64,000 nucleotides of DNA from an uncultured Desulfovibrionaceae bacterium (GCA_949299515.1 CASGAP010000009.1:62001-126000); one strand, 5' to 3'. Shown: positions 17,649 to 27,050, counted from the first letter of the stretch. Notes: generated by a model not told the origin, from the sequence alone. Made by a program: numbers and translations.

Positions 17649-17996
17649 TTAGTAGTTGTTGCGGGGTTTAATGCGCGCAGCTTTACCGCGGAGATTGCGG
17701 AGATAGTAAAGGCGGGAACGGCGTACGCGGCCGCGGCTGACAACGTCGATGTGGTCGATGAAAGGAGAATGTAAAGGAAGAATACGTTCTACGCCTACAC
17801 CGTCGGAAATTTTGCGAACTGTGAAAGAGGCGTCGGTAGTGCCGCGTTTGATGCGGATAACGTTGCCTTGGAAAACCTGAATACGTTCTTTTTCGCCTTC
17901 TACGATTCTGAGGTGAACTTTTACGGTGTCACCGGAGCGGAACTGAGGAATATCAGTACGTAAGTGTTCGCTTTCAATCTTTCTGATAATATTCAT
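17649..17996 (-). CDS. rplS: 50S ribosomal protein L19
   Basis: A 115-residue ribosomal protein. It has the L19 sequence from [52 protein letters not shown] to the basic end [22 protein letters not shown]. The ATG at 17996 follows AAGGAGAGG. It sits 256 bases downstream of trmD, an unusually long gap, and is followed by its own terminator, so it may be transcribed partly on its own. Confidence 0.97.
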   Translation of the reverse strand: MNIIRKIESEHLRTDIPQFRSGDTVKVHLRIVEGEKERIQVFQGNVIRIKRGTTDASFTVRKISDGVGVERILPLHSPFIDHIDVVSRGRVRRSRLYYLRNLRGKAARIKPRNNY

Positions 17997-18252
17997 TTTG
18001 CCTCTCCTTGCGAGGAATTTATCATATAGGTTGCGTAAGCAACAGATGGTTATAACAGTGCCAAGCGGCAAACAGTATTAATTACCTAATTTTTTGATAA
18101 AAGCAACTTAAATTTTTGTATGGAAAAAAATTTGCGGCTTTTTTTATCGTCGGAAGTTCGATAAAAGCAGCGGACTGCTATCACTTAGGAACGGTATTTA
18201 TTAGCAGATTTTAAAATAATTGCAATAGTTTTTTTGCTCAAAATTAAAATTT
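17997..18252. other. Long trmD-rplS spacer
   Basis: An AT-rich 256-base gap with a small hairpin (18143-18165, TTTATCG/CGATAAA) and a GCAG/CTGC hairpin near the trmD stop. Neither has a T tract in the right direction. It may hold an rplS promoter or leader structure, but no strong -35/-10 pair stands out and I find no gene. Confidence 0.4.
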
Positions 18253-19557
18253 TTAATAGATGTCGCCGAGCAGTCTGTCGATAATTATGGCGCAGGCGGA
18301 GCGTACGGGCAGGTGATTGTAATGCCCCATGTAGCGGATGGGCGGCAGAATGCAGGCGCATTGTTCCAAAGCTTCCGGAGCAAGGCCGTGGCTGGTGCCG
18401 AGGACTATCAAAACAGGCTGTCTGCGCGCAAGTTCCGCAACGGCCGGAAAGGGCACTGCCAAACGTTTTTCGCGGCCGCGTTTGTCTTTTTCCGCTTTGG
18501 CGCTGGTTCCGATCAGCACGGGTTTTACTCCGCACAGAGTTTCGATGTTTTCCGCTGCCTGTTCCAGACTGTCCGCAAGGTGCGCAAGGGACAGCGCTTT
18601 TGCCCTGTCCGGATTTGTTTTGGCGCCGTCGCCCTTTGTCCAGTGGTCGAGCAGTTCCCGCACCAGCAGTTTTTGGTCCTGAATGGGGGTGATGATCTGC
18701 AGGGAAGCAATGCCGTAGGTGCAGGCAATTCTTGAAATGTCGTGAATGTCCAGATTGGTTACGGAGCTGGAGCCCGCCGTATTGTTTTTCAGCAGGACGG
18801 GGTGATGTACCAGCGCTATATGGATATTTTTGGCAAATGAAGTTTGGCGCAGTCTGTTCAGGGTTTCGCGGTCTTTTTCGGAAAGGGCTGCTTTTGCCAG
18901 CAGATCCGGTCTGTGCCTGAGGGTCATGGCCAGGGCTTCTTTGCGCCGCCATGCGTTGATTTCGCCGTGATTGCCCGTTTGCAGCTCTTTGGGAACTTCC
19001 AGGCCCATAAAATTTTCCGGTCTTGTGTATTGCGGATATTCGAGCAGTCCGTGCCTGTAGCTTTCGTCATCTCCGGATTCGTTTTTGCCCATGTAGCCGT
19101 CCTGCAGGCGGGCAGTGGCTTCGATCAGGGCAAGGGCAGCCGTTTCGCCGCCGTTTAAAATCGCTTCGCCGACGCTTATGCGGCGGATCGGCAAAAGATC
19201 GTAGAGGCGTTCGTCAAAGCCTTCGTAGCGTCCGCAGATAAGCGTGAGATGTTCTTCCCGCGCCAGTTCTTCTGCCAGTTTTTGGGTAAGCGGTTCTCCT
19301 GCGGGGGTCAGGGCTATAATGGGGCCTGTCTGCGGTATGGAGCGCACGGCGTCAAGTATGGGCTGTACCATAAGCACCATGCCGGGGCCTCCGCCGTAAG
19401 GGCTGTCATCGACTTTGTTGTGTTTGTTCAGGGTATGGTCGCGGGGATTGATAAAATCGGCGCCGACAATGCCTGCCTGGCTGGCTTTGGCAAAAAGAGC
19501 GGTGTTTAACGGCGATTGGAACCATTCGGGAAAAAGCGTGACAATGTGGTACTGCAT
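18253..19557 (-). CDS. trmD: tRNA (guanine-N1)-methyltransferase TrmD fused to a C-terminal RNA methyltransferase domain
   Basis: A 434-residue protein. Residues 1-240 are a complete TrmD that methylates G37 in tRNA: MQYHIVTLFPEWFQSPL, DSPYGGGPGMVLM, LICGRYEGFDERL and the knot region ISVGEAILNGGETAALALIEATAR. Residues 250-434 form a second SPOUT-like domain starting IHIALVHHPVLLKNNTAGSSSVTNLDIHDISRIACTYGI and ending ILPPIRYMGHYNHLPVRSACAIIIDRLLGD. Normal TrmD is about 250 residues. This fusion is known in Desulfovibrio-type genomes. The target of the second domain is not known to me. It lies nine bases after rimM. Confidence 0.95.
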   Translation of the reverse strand: MQYHIVTLFPEWFQSPLNTALFAKASQAGIVGADFINPRDHTLNKHNKVDDSPYGGGPGMVLMVQPILDAVRSIPQTGPIIALTPAGEPLTQKLAEELAREEHLTLICGRYEGFDERLYDLLPIRRISVGEAILNGGETAALALIEATARLQDGYMGKNESGDDESYRHGLLEYPQYTRPENFMGLEVPKELQTGNHGEINAWRRKEALAMTLRHRPDLLAKAALSEKDRETLNRLRQTSFAKNIHIALVHHPVLLKNNTAGSSSVTNLDIHDISRIACTYGIASLQIITPIQDQKLLVRELLDHWTKGDGAKTNPDRAKALSLAHLADSLEQAAENIETLCGVKPVLIGTSAKAEKDKRGREKRLAVPFPAVAELARRQPVLIVLGTSHGLAPEALEQCACILPPIRYMGHYNHLPVRSACAIIIDRLLGDIY

Positions 19558-19566
19558 GGGAAAAGG

Positions 19567-20151
19567 TTATCCGTTGTTTTTTGGGGCGGCATCTTCCAGG
19601 TAAATTTCAAGCAGTCCTTCAGGCGGACAAAGGTAAACCGCTTTATTGTCCAAATCGTAGCGTTCTATGAATTGAGAAACAGCAGGGAAGAGAATTTCCT
19701 GTCCATCTTTGCGGATGAACCAAATTTCCTGCCCTGCCGGAAAAGAAATTTCATCAATAATGCCTATATCTTGTGATCCGACAAAGGCCGTGCAACCTAT
19801 GATGTGGTGAAGATAAGGCGCAAATTCCCGGTCTGCGCCGTCTTCTTCGTTCATTGCCTGCAGGTCGCTGTCCGTAAGTACTTTTTCGTCGATTACCAGA
19901 TTGTAATTGCGGTACAGTTCGGCTTCTGTGCGGGAATTTATTCCCTCTATTTTGAGAATAAGGATATTCCCCTGTTCTTTATAGTTTGTTACCGTGCACG
20001 GTTTGGGCGGAAGTTTTCCCGCTTGGAGAAAAACCTGGTTTTTTTTGAAATACTCAAACGATTCCGCATAATATTGTACGCAAACTTCACCGCGGATACC
20101 GTGCGGTCTGGTGATTTTGCCTATAAAAACAAAGGAGGTGTCAAAGGTCAT
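19567..20151 (-). CDS. rimM: Ribosome maturation factor RimM
   Basis: A 194-residue factor for 16S rRNA processing and 30S head assembly. The N-terminal barrel starts FVFIGKITRPHGIRGEVCVQYYAESFEYF, the typical VGKIxxxHGIxGEV motif, and the C-terminal PRC barrel is seen in HHIIGCTAFVGSQDIGIIDEISFPAGQEIWFI and ends ILFPAVSQFIERYDLDNKAVYLCPPEGLLEI. Its ATG overlaps the khpA stop (TAATG), and trmD follows by nine bases, so the three are co-translated. Confidence 0.95.
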   Translation of the reverse strand: MTFDTSFVFIGKITRPHGIRGEVCVQYYAESFEYFKKNQVFLQAGKLPPKPCTVTNYKEQGNILILKIEGINSRTEAELYRNYNLVIDEKVLTDSDLQAMNEEDGADREFAPYLHHIIGCTAFVGSQDIGIIDEISFPAGQEIWFIRKDGQEILFPAVSQFIERYDLDNKAVYLCPPEGLLEIYLEDAAPKNNG

Positions 20152-20384
20152 TATTCTAAAATTTCCAAAACAACGCGTTTGCGGGTTTTTGCTGATACGG
20201 CACCGAGCAAAGTGCGGATAGCGCGGGCCGTGCGGCCTTGCTTGCCGATTACTTTACCCAAGTCTTCTTTGGCAACTGTAAGTTCAAGCACAGAGGTTTG
20301 TTCGCCTTCGATTTCGCGAACTTTTACACTGTCAGGATTGTCAACAAGAGATTTGGTGATGTATTCAACAAGTTCTTTTTGCAT
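20151..20384 (-). CDS. khpA: KH-domain RNA-binding protein KhpA
   Basis: A 77-residue single KH-domain protein (YlqC/KhpA family). The core [41 protein letters not shown] carries the GKxIGKQG RNA-binding loop. KhpA usually sits between rpsP and rimM and, with KhpB, binds many RNAs. Here rpsP is absent: the gene directly upstream runs in the opposite direction. The ATG at 20384 is chosen because the protein then matches the family length; the open frame goes further upstream without support. Confidence 0.93.
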   Translation of the reverse strand: MQKELVEYITKSLVDNPDSVKVREIEGEQTSVLELTVAKEDLGKVIGKQGRTARAIRTLLGAVSAKTRKRVVLEILE

Positions 20385-20494
20385 AATTGTCTCACTTCGA
20401 TAAAACGTTTTCCCCGAAATTCGCAGGGGAGCACTCCTCCCAAAGACAAGTAAAGTATAAATATACTTTACAGAAAACCATAAACCGTATACTA

Positions 20495-20523
20495 TATGTA
20501 TCAAGTAGGTATAAAGTTGTCAA
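20495..20523 (-). promoter_or_regulatory. Promoter of khpA-rimM-trmD
   Basis: On the minus strand, TTGACA (20518-20523), 17-base spacer, TACATA (20495-20500). It leaves a leader of roughly 105 bases before khpA that includes a GGGAG/CTCCC hairpin. Confidence 0.65.
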
Positions 20524-20561
20524 TACGGCATTGATAAAAATCTCTTATTCTATAGGCTAAT

Positions 20562-21527
20562 ATGTTCAATTCCTTTCAATATGGCATAAAAATTTTATTT
20601 TTGGCCTTTTTTTGCTTAATCTGCCCTCAAACTGCCGTATCGGCGCATTCTGCGGCGGTTTTTGTGGGTTCTGAGCCTGATTCTTCTTTTCCTTTTGATG
20701 TGCTGAAAGTCAATGTTTGGCAGGATGCGGAAGAGGGGGTGCGGTATCTGCGGCTTGAGCAGACGCTCATGGTTGGCAGAGAGGACGGCGGCAATCAGAA
20801 ACTGCCTTTAAGCATTCATTTTGATGTGCTGAAATTTGACCCGCGGCTTTTTTCGTTTACCGTGTACAGCGAAACCATTGACAAGACCCCTAAAAAATCT
20901 TTGCAGGCATGGATAGGGGAATACGGGCTGAAAGCGGCTATCAATGCATCTATGTATCTGCCCGACGAAAAAACAAGCATAGGGTATCTGCGCAAAGATA
21001 CGCTGATTAATAATAAGCATAAAGGCAAAAAACTGGGGGCGTATTTTGTTTCTTTGCCTTATGAACGGTATGCGGGAACTGTTCCGGACTGTGCCATTCT
21101 TTATGCGGACGACCCGGAGCTGGAGCGGTTTTTTCTGCGGGACGAACGGGAGCGGACATTGGAAAATGTGCTGCGCAAATATAAAATAGTGGTGCAGAAT
21201 TTCCGCATATTTGATTTGGGCGGAAACCAAAGTTCGTGGAAAGGCAGCAGAAGGCATTCCATTGCTGCCATAGCGCAGGACAAAGACAATAAAATTTTGC
21301 TGATGTATGCATCAAATCCCATGACTATAGAAGAATTTCAGACAATTTTGCAGAATAATTCCCTGCTGAATATTAAAAGAGCCATGTATGTCGAAGGCGG
21401 GAGCGAAGCTGGCATGGCATACAGAAATGAAAACCTTTTTTTATGGCAACATGGTGACAGTATTATGCTTTTTTTGCGAGGAACAATAAAGCTCCCCAAT
21501 ATTATCGGCGTGAAAAAACGTTTGTGA
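20562..21527 (+). CDS. Secreted phosphodiester glycosidase-family protein (NAGPA domain)
   Basis: A 321-residue exported protein. A signal peptide is clear (FLAFFCLICPQTAVSA, cleavage near residue 27). The rest fits the NAGPA/phosphodiester glycosidase fold (PF09992): LKAAINASMYLPD, then an AIAQDKDNKILLMYASNPMTIEEFQTIL segment and LNIKRAMYVEGGSEAGMAY, the place where the family normally has a (D/E)GGGS motif. Family members act on glycosyl phosphodiesters or exopolysaccharide in the cell envelope; this substrate is unknown. There is no good ribosome binding site before the ATG. It is alone, divergent from khpA and upstream of sstT. Confidence 0.75.
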   Translation: MFNSFQYGIKILFLAFFCLICPQTAVSAHSAAVFVGSEPDSSFPFDVLKVNVWQDAEEGVRYLRLEQTLMVGREDGGNQKLPLSIHFDVLKFDPRLFSFTVYSETIDKTPKKSLQAWIGEYGLKAAINASMYLPDEKTSIGYLRKDTLINNKHKGKKLGAYFVSLPYERYAGTVPDCAILYADDPELERFFLRDERERTLENVLRKYKIVVQNFRIFDLGGNQSSWKGSRRHSIAAIAQDKDNKILLMYASNPMTIEEFQTILQNNSLLNIKRAMYVEGGSEAGMAYRNENLFLWQHGDSIMLFLRGTIKLPNIIGVKKRL

Positions 21528-21573
21528 TTTGATTAATCAATGATTAAAAATGTAAAATGATTCGGAATTATTG

Positions 21574-21602
21574 TTGCCAAAAACGTAAAATGGGCTTACA
21601 GT
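21574..21602 (+). promoter_or_regulatory. sstT promoter
   Basis: TTGCCA (21574-21579), 17-base spacer, TACAGT (21597-21602), with a leader of about 33 bases to the ATG at 21642. Confidence 0.55.
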
Positions 21603-21641
21603 GCAGACTGTAAATTTTTCTTATCGGAAAGAGAGGTCTGT

Positions 21642-22904
21642 ATGAGTTCACAAAACTCTGGTATTTTCTATTCTGCTTTTAACTGGTACATGAAAACATC
21701 TTTAATTCTGCTTATCTGCATAGGCATGGTTATCGGTGTTTTCTTAGGTGTTGTTGCTCCCGGCTATGCAGGCAATTTCTCTATTTTGGGCGATTTGTTT
21801 GTAGGCGCTTTGAAAGCTATAGCTCCCATTCTTGTATTTACGCTTGTCTGCGCTTCCGTCACACAGCATCAAAAAGGTGCCGAAACGAAAATCAAACCTT
21901 TGATCGCATTATATTTGATTAGCACCTTTGCTGCGGCTGTTATTGCCGTTATCGCAAGCTTTATGTTCCCGACCACGCTGCAGCTGCAGACGGCCGAAGC
22001 GGGCGAAGCCGTGCAGACAGTCGGCCAAGTGCTGAAAAATTTGATTGTGCAGGTAGTTTCAAACCCCATTACCGCACTGTCCCAAGCTAATTATATTTCC
22101 CTTATTTTTTGGGCTGTTGTTTTTGGTTTCGGTTTTCAGCACTGCAGCGAAAGCACCAAAAAATTCGTGGTGGAACTGGGACATACCGTTTCCGATATCG
22201 TAAGAATGATAGTGCGCTGCGCGCCGTTCGGCATTTTCGGTCTTGTATATACCGTTGTGGGTACGTTCGGTGTCGACGTGCTTTACGGATATGTCCGCGT
22301 GCTTGCCGTTCTTTTGGGTTCCATGTTCTTTGTGGGCTTTGTTATTAACCCGATTATCGTGTATGCAAAACTTCGTCAAAATCCGTATCCTCTTATTTGG
22401 TTCTGCATCAAAAACAGCGGGGTAACGGCATTCTTTACCCGTTCTTCTGCCGCAAATATTCCCGTGAATATGGATTTGTGCCGCCGTCTTGATTTGCCCG
22501 AGGCTACGTATGCCATTTCCATTCCGCTTGGAGCAACCGTTAACATGGCTGGTGCGGCCATTACCATTACCGTGCTTACCCTTGCCGCCGCTGCAACGCT
22601 TAACATTCATGTAGGCATTTTCAATGCGTTGCTGCTTAGCGTTGTTGCTTCTCTTTGTGCCTGCGGCGCTTCCGGTATTGCCGGCGGTTCCCTTATGCTT
22701 ATTCCACTTGCCTGCAGTCTTTTCGGTATCAGCAACGACATTGCTTTCCAGGTTGTCGGCGTTGGTTTTATCATCGGCGTACTGCAAGACTCCACGGAAA
22801 CTGCCCTGAACAGCTCTACCGACGTTGTGCTTACGGCAACTGCGGTTCTCGGTCCGAATGATGACGTGACTGCAAGAGTTCATGCTGCCGTAAATCATCA
22901 ATAA
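21642..22904 (+). CDS. sstT: Serine/threonine:Na+ symporter SstT
   Basis: A 420-residue inner-membrane transporter of the dicarboxylate/amino acid:cation symporter family. The SstT subgroup is indicated by NSGVTAFFTRSSAANIPVNMDLCRRL (the hairpin loop serine motif), IPLGATVNMAGAAITITVLTLAA (the NMxGxA sodium-site motif) and CGASGIAGGSLMLIPLACSLFGISNDIAFQVVGVGFIIGVLQDSTETALNSSTD. E. coli SstT has 414 residues. It takes up serine and threonine with sodium. A ribosome binding site GAGAGG precedes the ATG. Own promoter and terminator. Confidence 0.93.
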   Translation: MSSQNSGIFYSAFNWYMKTSLILLICIGMVIGVFLGVVAPGYAGNFSILGDLFVGALKAIAPILVFTLVCASVTQHQKGAETKIKPLIALYLISTFAAAVIAVIASFMFPTTLQLQTAEAGEAVQTVGQVLKNLIVQVVSNPITALSQANYISLIFWAVVFGFGFQHCSESTKKFVVELGHTVSDIVRMIVRCAPFGIFGLVYTVVGTFGVDVLYGYVRVLAVLLGSMFFVGFVINPIIVYAKLRQNPYPLIWFCIKNSGVTAFFTRSSAANIPVNMDLCRRLDLPEATYAISIPLGATVNMAGAAITITVLTLAAAATLNIHVGIFNALLLSVVASLCACGASGIAGGSLMLIPLACSLFGISNDIAFQVVGVGFIIGVLQDSTETALNSSTDVVLTATAVLGPNDDVTARVHAAVNHQ

Positions 22905-22931
22905 TTGTTGACAGATATTCTTTGCCACAAA

Positions 22932-22966
22932 AATAAGACCGCTGAAAAACAGCGGTCTTATTTTTT
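22932..22966 (+). terminator. sstT terminator
   Basis: A 13-base perfect stem, AATAAGACCGCTG with CAGCGGTCTTATT, five-base A loop, T tract. The A-rich 5' side could serve the minus strand too. Confidence 0.95.
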
Positions 22967-23122
22967 AAGCTGTGCAGGACAGCTTTGGCTGTTAGGCAGA
23001 AAACGCCGTTTTGCAAGATGGTCAGAGTACGTTTCCGAATTAACGGTACTGACTATAATAGTTATAACACTATGTATAAAAATAACTTTTTATTATAGGA
23101 AAAGATTTTTTTATACCTATTC

Positions 23123-23277
23123 TCGGCAGTTACGGAATTGAAGCCGAAAAGATCTGTAAGGTTACGTAATTGCGTGCAGTGAGGGGCCTGGGGAGCCGCC
23201 CAAAGGGGACAAGCCGTTTGCGTCAGTGAGCCTGCGAACCTTACGCAAATGGACTGCAGCGCAATTATCTCCCCCGA
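23123..23277 (-). repeat. Two-hairpin dispersed repeat, long form (copy C)
   Basis: On the minus strand it starts GGGGGAGATAATTGCG and carries the same insertion as copy A, sharing the 18-base run ATTTGCGTAAGGTTCGCA. The insertion has an inner TTTGCGT/ACGCAAA stem. The second half reads GCACGCAATTACG...CCGTAACTGCCG. It lies between the convergent 3' ends of sstT and cstA. Confidence 0.75.
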
Positions 23278-23375
23278 AAAAATTAGAAACACATTCTGAT
23301 TTATGTAGTGTTCGACTGTTTTTATTGAAATAAAAAGCACGGCATTTTGGGAGATTGGCAGGGGTGATTTTGCGG

Positions 23376-23407
23376 CAAAAAAAAGACCGGTTTTGCACCG
23401 GTCTTTT
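23376..23407 (-). terminator. cstA terminator
   Basis: AAAAGACCGG (23381-23390) pairs with CCGGTCTTTT (23398-23407). On the minus strand eight T follow. It lies 20 bases after the cstA stop. Confidence 0.92.
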
Positions 23408-23426
23408 TATGGTTAAAGTGTTTGGT

Positions 23427-24863
23427 TTAGTCGTCCGTCGGAGCGTCCTTTACGCCTTTTTTGGCAAAAGCAAGGAAGCAGCCTAATGCAATAACGGCAC
23501 CGGCAATGCCGATAATGTCGGAAACAGTGGTGGAAAGGCCGAAGCCCAAGCTCTTGTCAACGCAGATATAGGTAACGATAACCGCAGTCATGAACGTAGC
23601 GGGAATGCTTGCGATCCAGTGCAGACGTTCTTTGCGGTACAGGTAAGCGGCGCAGGCCCAAAGCATGATGCAGGCAAGGGTTTGGTTTGACCAGCCGAAA
23701 TAACGCCAAATAACGTTAAAGTCTACTTGGGTAAGCACGGCGCCAATGGCAAAGAGCGGAATGGCAATGGACAGACGGTTTTTGGAAGCTGACTGGGAGA
23801 AATTGAATACTTCCGCGATGGTAAGGCGGGCTGCACGGAATGCGGTGTCGCCTGAGGTAATGGGAAGAACAATAACGCCGAGAACAGCCAGGAAGCCGCC
23901 GACAGAACCCATAAGGCTGAGGGCAGACTGGTTAACAACGTTGGCAGGGCCGCCTGCTGCAAGCGCAGCCTGAAGTTCGGCAGGGCTCTGATAGAATGTC
24001 ATGCCGACAGTAGCCCAAATAAGAGCAATGAAGCCTTCGCCTATCATGGCACCGTAGAAAATCGGCTTGCCGAAACTTTCTTTGGTCATGCAGCGTGCCA
24101 TAATCGGGGATTGGGTAGCGTGGAAACCGGACAGTGCGCCGCAGGCGATTGTTACGAAAATAAGCGGCCAAATTGGCAGCGGATTTTCACCGGGGAATTG
24201 GTTGGCCATTTCTGCTGCTGGGTAGAAGTCGTAGCCTTTGACAAAGAGCATGGTTGTCATGCCTACTGCCATGATAAGCAGAACGGCGCCGAAAATCGGA
24301 TAAAGGCGGCCGATGATCTTGTCAATGGGCAGAACGGTTGCAAGCAGGTAATAAATAAAGATGATTACAAGCCAAATGTTCATGTCGATATTGGTGAGGT
24401 TTTTGAGGAGCATGGCAGGAGAAGTCATGAAAACAACACCGACAAGCAAAAGAAGGATAATGGCAAAAAGCTGCATAATGCGTTTGAATACATTGCCGAG
24501 GTTGTAACCGACAATGTTCGGTACGTTGGTACCTTTGTAGCGGATAGAAAGCATACCGGAAAGATAGTCGTGCACGCCGCCTGCAAAAATGCAGCCGAAA
24601 ACAATCCAGAAAAGTGCCGCAGGACCGTACAGCGCACCAAGGATAGGGCCGAAAATGGGGCCTACGCCGGCGATGTTCAGAAGCTGAATAAGCCAAATGT
24701 TGGCAGGTTTCATGGGAACATAGTCCACGCCGTCGGTCATGGTGATTGCAGGAGGAATGCGGCTGTCGTCCGCGCCGAAAATTTTGGCAACAATGCTGCC
24801 GTACACTGCATAGCCTACCACTAAGGCTACGCAGGCAAGTAAAAAGTAAACATAACCTGGCAT
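23427..24863 (-). CDS. cstA: Carbon starvation protein CstA family transporter
   Basis: A 478-residue polytopic membrane protein with the CstA opening VGYAVYGSIVAKIFGAD...PPAITMTDGVDYVPMKPANIWLIQLLNIAGVGPIFGPILGALYGPAALFWIVFGCIFAGGVHDYLSGMLSIRYKG. It is the short form of the family (about 480 residues against about 700 in E. coli CstA). The family imports peptides or pyruvate; which one applies here is unknown. A ribosome binding site GGGAGAGG precedes the ATG. It is monocistronic and divergent from uvrC. Confidence 0.9.
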   Translation of the reverse strand: MPGYVYFLLACVALVVGYAVYGSIVAKIFGADDSRIPPAITMTDGVDYVPMKPANIWLIQLLNIAGVGPIFGPILGALYGPAALFWIVFGCIFAGGVHDYLSGMLSIRYKGTNVPNIVGYNLGNVFKRIMQLFAIILLLLVGVVFMTSPAMLLKNLTNIDMNIWLVIIFIYYLLATVLPIDKIIGRLYPIFGAVLLIMAVGMTTMLFVKGYDFYPAAEMANQFPGENPLPIWPLIFVTIACGALSGFHATQSPIMARCMTKESFGKPIFYGAMIGEGFIALIWATVGMTFYQSPAELQAALAAGGPANVVNQSALSLMGSVGGFLAVLGVIVLPITSGDTAFRAARLTIAEVFNFSQSASKNRLSIAIPLFAIGAVLTQVDFNVIWRYFGWSNQTLACIMLWACAAYLYRKERLHWIASIPATFMTAVIVTYICVDKSLGFGLSTTVSDIIGIAGAVIALGCFLAFAKKGVKDAPTDD

Positions 24864-24901
24864 AATAATACCTCTCCCTATTATAAATGGTAATTAACAC
24901 C

Positions 24902-24930
24902 CCTTTAACCTTTTGTTGTAGATATGTCAA
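24902..24930 (-). promoter_or_regulatory. Candidate cstA promoter
   Basis: On the minus strand a perfect TTGACA (24925-24930) is followed after 17 bases by TAAAGG, a poor -10. The -35 is convincing; the -10 suggests help from an activator such as CRP, which is inference. Confidence 0.4.
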
Positions 24931-25054
24931 TGAAAATATTTGATTTATTGGTATTGCTCGTGTAACTGACTAATATCTTTACTTAATAATTCTTATTCCT
25001 GATAAGGCTTGAACTTTTTTTGGAAATTTAGCACAATGGAGCGGCGAGGTGACT

Positions 25055-26977
25055 ATGGAAAAACCGGAAAATATACCGACAAGCCCGGGAGTGTATCTGT
25101 ATAAAGATGCAGGCGGCAGGATAATTTATGTGGGCAAAGCGCGCAGCTTAAAAAAGCGCGTGCTTTCGTATTTTCGTCCGGATATGCAGCTGACTGCCAA
25201 AACAAGGGCCATGATGAGCCATGCCTGTTCGGTGGAGTTTCTTACCACAAGCACGGAAAAAGAGGCCCTGCTGCTGGAAGCCAGCCTGATTAAAAAGCAC
25301 CGTCCGCATTATAATATCGTTCTTCGTGACGATAAACAATATATTTTATTCAGAATTTCCGTAAAAGCCCCCTATCCCCGCCTTGAGGTTGTGCGCAGGG
25401 CAAAAAAAGACGGAGCTCATTATTTCGGACCGTTCACGTCATCGCAGGCGGCACGCGAGACATGGAAAACGCTGCATACCGTTTTTCCGCTGCGCCGCTG
25501 CAGCGACAAAGCCATGAAAAACCGCGTGCGTCCGTGTCTGTATCATCATATAGGGCTGTGCCTTGCGCCGTGTTCCGGCAATGTGGGACAGCAGGAATAC
25601 TTTGAAGTAATTCAGAAAGTGGAATTGCTGTTATCCGGAAAATCCAGGGAACTTATCGAAAGCATTACCCAAAAAATGGAACAGGCAGCCGAAGAACTGG
25701 AATTTGAAAAAGCGGCCGCGCTTCGCGACCAGCGCACGGCCATAGAAACAACCATTGAAAAGCAAGGGGTGGTTTTTCATAACGGTGCGGATATGGACGT
25801 TATGGCCATTGTTTCCCGCGGCGACGGGCTTGCGCTTGCCGTGCTTTTTGTGCGCGGCGGGCAGGTTATTGACAAGGCGGCTTTTTTTTGGGCAGGGCTT
25901 GTTATGGAAGACGCGGAAGAATTGCTGCTCGGTTTTTTGACGCAGTTTTATTCCCAGGATAAAGACATTCCGCCGCGTATCGTGATTCCGTGGGCTGTTT
26001 CGTCTGAACAGGTGGAAATTTCCGAAAGTCCCGCTTTAATCGGTGCCTTTGGTGCCGAATATGCCGCCCATGAGGAAGATCTGCAAAGCATTGCGGCCAT
26101 GCTCGGCGAATGGCGCGGAAGCAGTGTGCGCATTGTGGCGGCCCGTACGCCCGATGATTATAAGCTTATAGAAATTGCCAAAACCAATGCCAGGGAAACC
26201 GTGTATAAACGTTCAGATTTGGGTATGGATGAGCGGCTTGCGGCGCTGTTTAAAGTTCAGGAACCCATACGCAGGATTGAATGTGCGGACGTTTCCCATA
26301 CTTCGGGCACGGTTACCAAGGTCGGGCTTGTGGTGTATCAGGACGGCAAGCCGCATACTTCCGAATATCGGGTTTGGAATATGGAAAATACCGGCGGCGA
26401 CGATTATCTTGCGCTGGCGCAGTGGGCAAAGCGCAGGGCGGAACACGGGGCGCCCTGGCCGCATCTGCTGCTTATCGACGGCGGCCGCGGACAGGTGAAC
26501 ACGGTTTACGCCGCATTTCAGGAATATTTTTCAAGCCGGCATATCCGCGATTCCCACAGTTTCGATCTGGAAGAAGGACAGCTGCCCTTTGTGCTTGCGG
26601 GCATTGCCAAAGCACGGGACGAGCACGGTCATGCCGACAGAAGGGCAGGCAATCTGGCAGACAGAATTTTTTTGCCCAACAGAACAAATCCTCTGCCGTT
26701 TAAAGAAGGCAGTGCGGAACTGTTGTTTCTGCAGTCCATACGCGATGCCACCCATGATTTTGCCATAGGCAGGCACAGGCAGGCGCGCAGCAGGCAAAGC
26801 CTGGACTCCAGACTGCTGCAGCTGCCGAATATAGGGCAGGAAACGGCCAAGCTTTTATGGCGGCATTTTAACAGTCTGGAAGAAATGAAAAAAGCAAGCG
26901 TCGACGATTTGATGAAATTGCCCAAAATCGGCAGGAAAAAAGCGTTGCAGATTTGGGAAAGCCTGCAGAAATTATAG
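25055..26977 (+). CDS. uvrC: UvrABC excinuclease subunit C
   Basis: A 640-residue nucleotide excision repair nuclease that makes both incisions around a lesion. Domains in order: GIY-YIG nuclease (SPGVYLYKDAGGRIIYVGKARSLKKRV, residues 12-36), UVR domain (ITQKMEQAAEELEFEKAAALRDQ, about 205-230), RNase H-like nuclease (RIECADVSHTSGT and LLIDGGRGQVN), and tandem helix-hairpin-helix at the end (LPNIGQETAKLLWRHF, LMKLPKIGRKKALQIWESL). The ATG at 25055 follows GAGG; a GTG two codons upstream overlaps that site. Single-gene unit. Confidence 0.97.
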   Translation: MEKPENIPTSPGVYLYKDAGGRIIYVGKARSLKKRVLSYFRPDMQLTAKTRAMMSHACSVEFLTTSTEKEALLLEASLIKKHRPHYNIVLRDDKQYILFRISVKAPYPRLEVVRRAKKDGAHYFGPFTSSQAARETWKTLHTVFPLRRCSDKAMKNRVRPCLYHHIGLCLAPCSGNVGQQEYFEVIQKVELLLSGKSRELIESITQKMEQAAEELEFEKAAALRDQRTAIETTIEKQGVVFHNGADMDVMAIVSRGDGLALAVLFVRGGQVIDKAAFFWAGLVMEDAEELLLGFLTQFYSQDKDIPPRIVIPWAVSSEQVEISESPALIGAFGAEYAAHEEDLQSIAAMLGEWRGSSVRIVAARTPDDYKLIEIAKTNARETVYKRSDLGMDERLAALFKVQEPIRRIECADVSHTSGTVTKVGLVVYQDGKPHTSEYRVWNMENTGGDDYLALAQWAKRRAEHGAPWPHLLLIDGGRGQVNTVYAAFQEYFSSRHIRDSHSFDLEEGQLPFVLAGIAKARDEHGHADRRAGNLADRIFLPNRTNPLPFKEGSAELLFLQSIRDATHDFAIGRHRQARSRQSLDSRLLQLPNIGQETAKLLWRHFNSLEEMKKASVDDLMKLPKIGRKKALQIWESLQKL

Positions 26978-27050
26978 GTTTTGTATTTCGGAAATTTTTT
27001 CCTGTTGCAAAGTATAACACGTTTTTTCATGCAGTAATCGGGAATATCAT

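Noticed and set aside
18143..18165. Hairpin downstream of trmD considered as a terminator
   Set aside because: The T tract lies on the wrong side for the minus strand, so it does not fit a rho-independent terminator.
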